Shown: positions 5,419 through 6,387 of the stretch, in pieces
How the letters are laid out: every line of letters begins with the position of its first letter
Position numbering within the stretch: position 1 is the stretch's first letter
Assembly: GCA_027031185.1 (NCBI GenBank)
Contig: JALVEF010000541.1
Span: 1-6,387 of the forward strand
DNA length: 6,387 nucleotides
Direction: 5' to 3'
Source of the DNA: Saprospiraceae bacterium
GTDB lineage: Bacteria > Bacteroidota > Bacteroidia > Chitinophagales > Saprospiraceae
Position numbers and translations under genes: made by a program
The notes under the pieces: model-generated
The model's database searches: none
Seen by the model: the letters and a program-made list of their open reading frames with translations, nothing else
Told to the model about the DNA's origin: nothing

Positions 5419-6387
5419 GATGAAAGTTCTCTTTTATTAGAGCGCTATATTTTTTGAGTATTTTTTTCCAATCGTATTGTCGAGCAGCCTCTGCCCCGCG
5501 GCGCCGATAGCTTTCCACTTCTTCTGGGTTTCGATAAACGTTTTTGAGGGTTTCGGCGACAATCTCTTTTTGATAAGGCAGCACGTAACCGGCTTGGTGA
5601 GAATTTATCAGCAAACCGGCTTCGGTATCTTTTGTAGCTAATACCGCCAAGCCGGCTGCCATATATTCTACCGCCTTAAGAGGAAAGGCATAACGCCTCA
5701 AAGGAATGGGGGGGAAGACAGCCCAACCTAAAACGGCCTGTTCTAGCGGAACCGTTAATTTATGATAAGGGAAACGGCCCAAATAAGAGAAACTAATATT
5801 TTGTTTGTGAGCCTTTTCTTTCCAGGCTTCGAAGTAAAAAGGGTCAAGATGTCCTGCCAAAAGGAGTCGGGGTAAGGGGTGTTTTTCTTTCTTTAAAAGG
5901 ACAAGAGCTGCTAGTAATAGGTCAAGGCCGGACCAGCCTCCAAGATAGCCCATATAAAGCAAGGTATAATGGGCAGAGGGTTTTTTGATTTGGGCTTGAG
6001 AAAAGATAGAATAGTCAACTCCATTAGGAATAACCACTACATTTTTAAGTCCGTACTCCCGTCGCCTTCTTTCTGCTAACATATGCCCTACCGAAACAAC
6101 TAGATCTGCTCGGCGTATTCCGGTTTTTTCCGCCCACCTGATAAGAGCCCTCCTAGCGCGGGTAGGGGCAAAACCTGGTTCATAATCAGCATCGTCACAT
6201 ACCAAAAAAACGGCTCGGCCCCATTTTTTGAGAAGGGCGCCGCAAAGGGCCTCAAAAGGCCCTTGGGCCAAAATTATCCTATACCGTGGAGCACAAGCGC
6301 GTCTGAAGGCGAGTAGGAGAGAGGGTAAAAGTAAGAGATCAGAAATTCCTCCCAAAAGGGAGAGGCCCTCTTGTAAAAGGCGTTTTC
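5402..6387 (-). CDS. GT4-family glycosyltransferase (5' truncated by window)
   Basis: Sugar transferase of the GT-B fold, probably acting at the cytoplasmic face in surface-glycan synthesis. The first in-window start-like codon is a TTG at 6355-6353, but the frame stays open to the right edge (KRLLQEGLSL precedes it), and the N-terminal lobe lacks its first strands, so the true start lies outside. Residues are numbered from that TTG codon. The N-lobe remnant contains IILAQGPFEALCGALL (27-42) and VCDDADYEPGF. The hinge holds RRADLVVSVGHML and VVVIPNGVDYSIF (106-118), a GT4 hallmark. The C-lobe starts at LLYMGYLGGWSGLD (132-145), contains LLLAGHLD and YLGRFPYHKL, and ends with the donor-binding AFPLKAVEYMAAGLAVLAT (223-241), where Glu230 is the conserved second Glu and the first Glu of E-x7-E is Tyr222. 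That replacement occurs in the LKxxEYMAxG subgroup. About 317 of a usual 370-400 residues are visible. Convergent with the three-domain transferase. Confidence 0.87.
   Translation of the reverse strand, partial: KRLLQEGLSLLGGISDLLLLPSLLLAFRRACAPRYRIILAQGPFEALCGALLKKWGRAVFLVCDDADYEPGFAPTRARRALIRWAEKTGIRRADLVVSVGHMLAERRRREYGLKNVVVIPNGVDYSIFSQAQIKKPSAHYTLLYMGYLGGWSGLDLLLAALVLLKKEKHPLPRLLLAGHLDPFYFEAWKEKAHKQNISFSYLGRFPYHKLTVPLEQAVLGWAVFPPIPLRRYAFPLKAVEYMAAGLAVLATKDTEAGLLINSHQAGYVLPYQKEIVAETLKNVYRNPEEVESYRRRGAEAARQYDWKKILKKYSALIKENFHLNGRP

Noticed and set aside
5429..5466. Hairpin CTCT/AGAG (5429-5442) followed by T-rich runs as a terminator for the + strand transferase
   Set aside because: The stem is only four base pairs and is not followed directly by a T run; the T runs are Lys codons of the opposite-strand gene.

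Overview
The window is a densely coding bacterial segment with three protein genes, two of them cut by the window edges. It is mid-GC by eye, with AT-rich patches. One strong intrinsic terminator is visible. I see no RNA gene, mobile element, CRISPR array or integrase, and no gap longer than about 100 bases between genes. The organism is a Gram-negative-type bacterium. The proteins are rich in Lys, Glu, Arg and Leu, and the C-terminal domain of the first gene resembles one I associate with sulfate-reducing and related 'Desulfo' lineages. A thermophilic Thermodesulfobacteriota-like host is therefore my guess, but it is an inference with low confidence.

Region 1 (1-2054, + strand) is the 3' part of a secreted thermolysin-type (M4) metallopeptidase. 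The window opens just before the second half of the catalytic domain, so the zinc-binding HExxH is off the left edge. The part carrying the thermolysin Asp226/His231 equivalents is present. The peptidase domain is followed by a Pro/Gly linker, a TolB/WD40-like beta-propeller, an ASH-type ('choice-of-anchor D') immunoglobulin-like domain, and a Cys- and aromatic-rich C-terminal domain. A long hairpin with a T-rich tail (2076-2120) ends this transcript.

Region 2 (2155-5418, + strand) encodes one large cytoplasmic protein of about 1087 residues. It joins two family-2 glycosyltransferase domains, a coiled-coil/helical spacer between them, and a family-4 (GT-B) glycosyltransferase domain. Such multi-domain enzymes build repeating surface polysaccharides (O-antigen, capsule or glycan chains on S-layer or flagellin).

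Region 3 (5402-6387, - strand) is a second GT4-type glycosyltransferase that runs off the right edge. It faces region 2 and the two genes overlap tail to tail by 17 bases. Together the two genes mark this as part of a surface-glycan gene cluster. The peptidase next door is separated by a terminator and is probably an independent transcription unit. I found no clear sign of a new kind of system. The points most worth a second look are the unusual peptidase-propeller fusion, the three-catalytic-domain transferase, and a sharp local drop in GC inside it.
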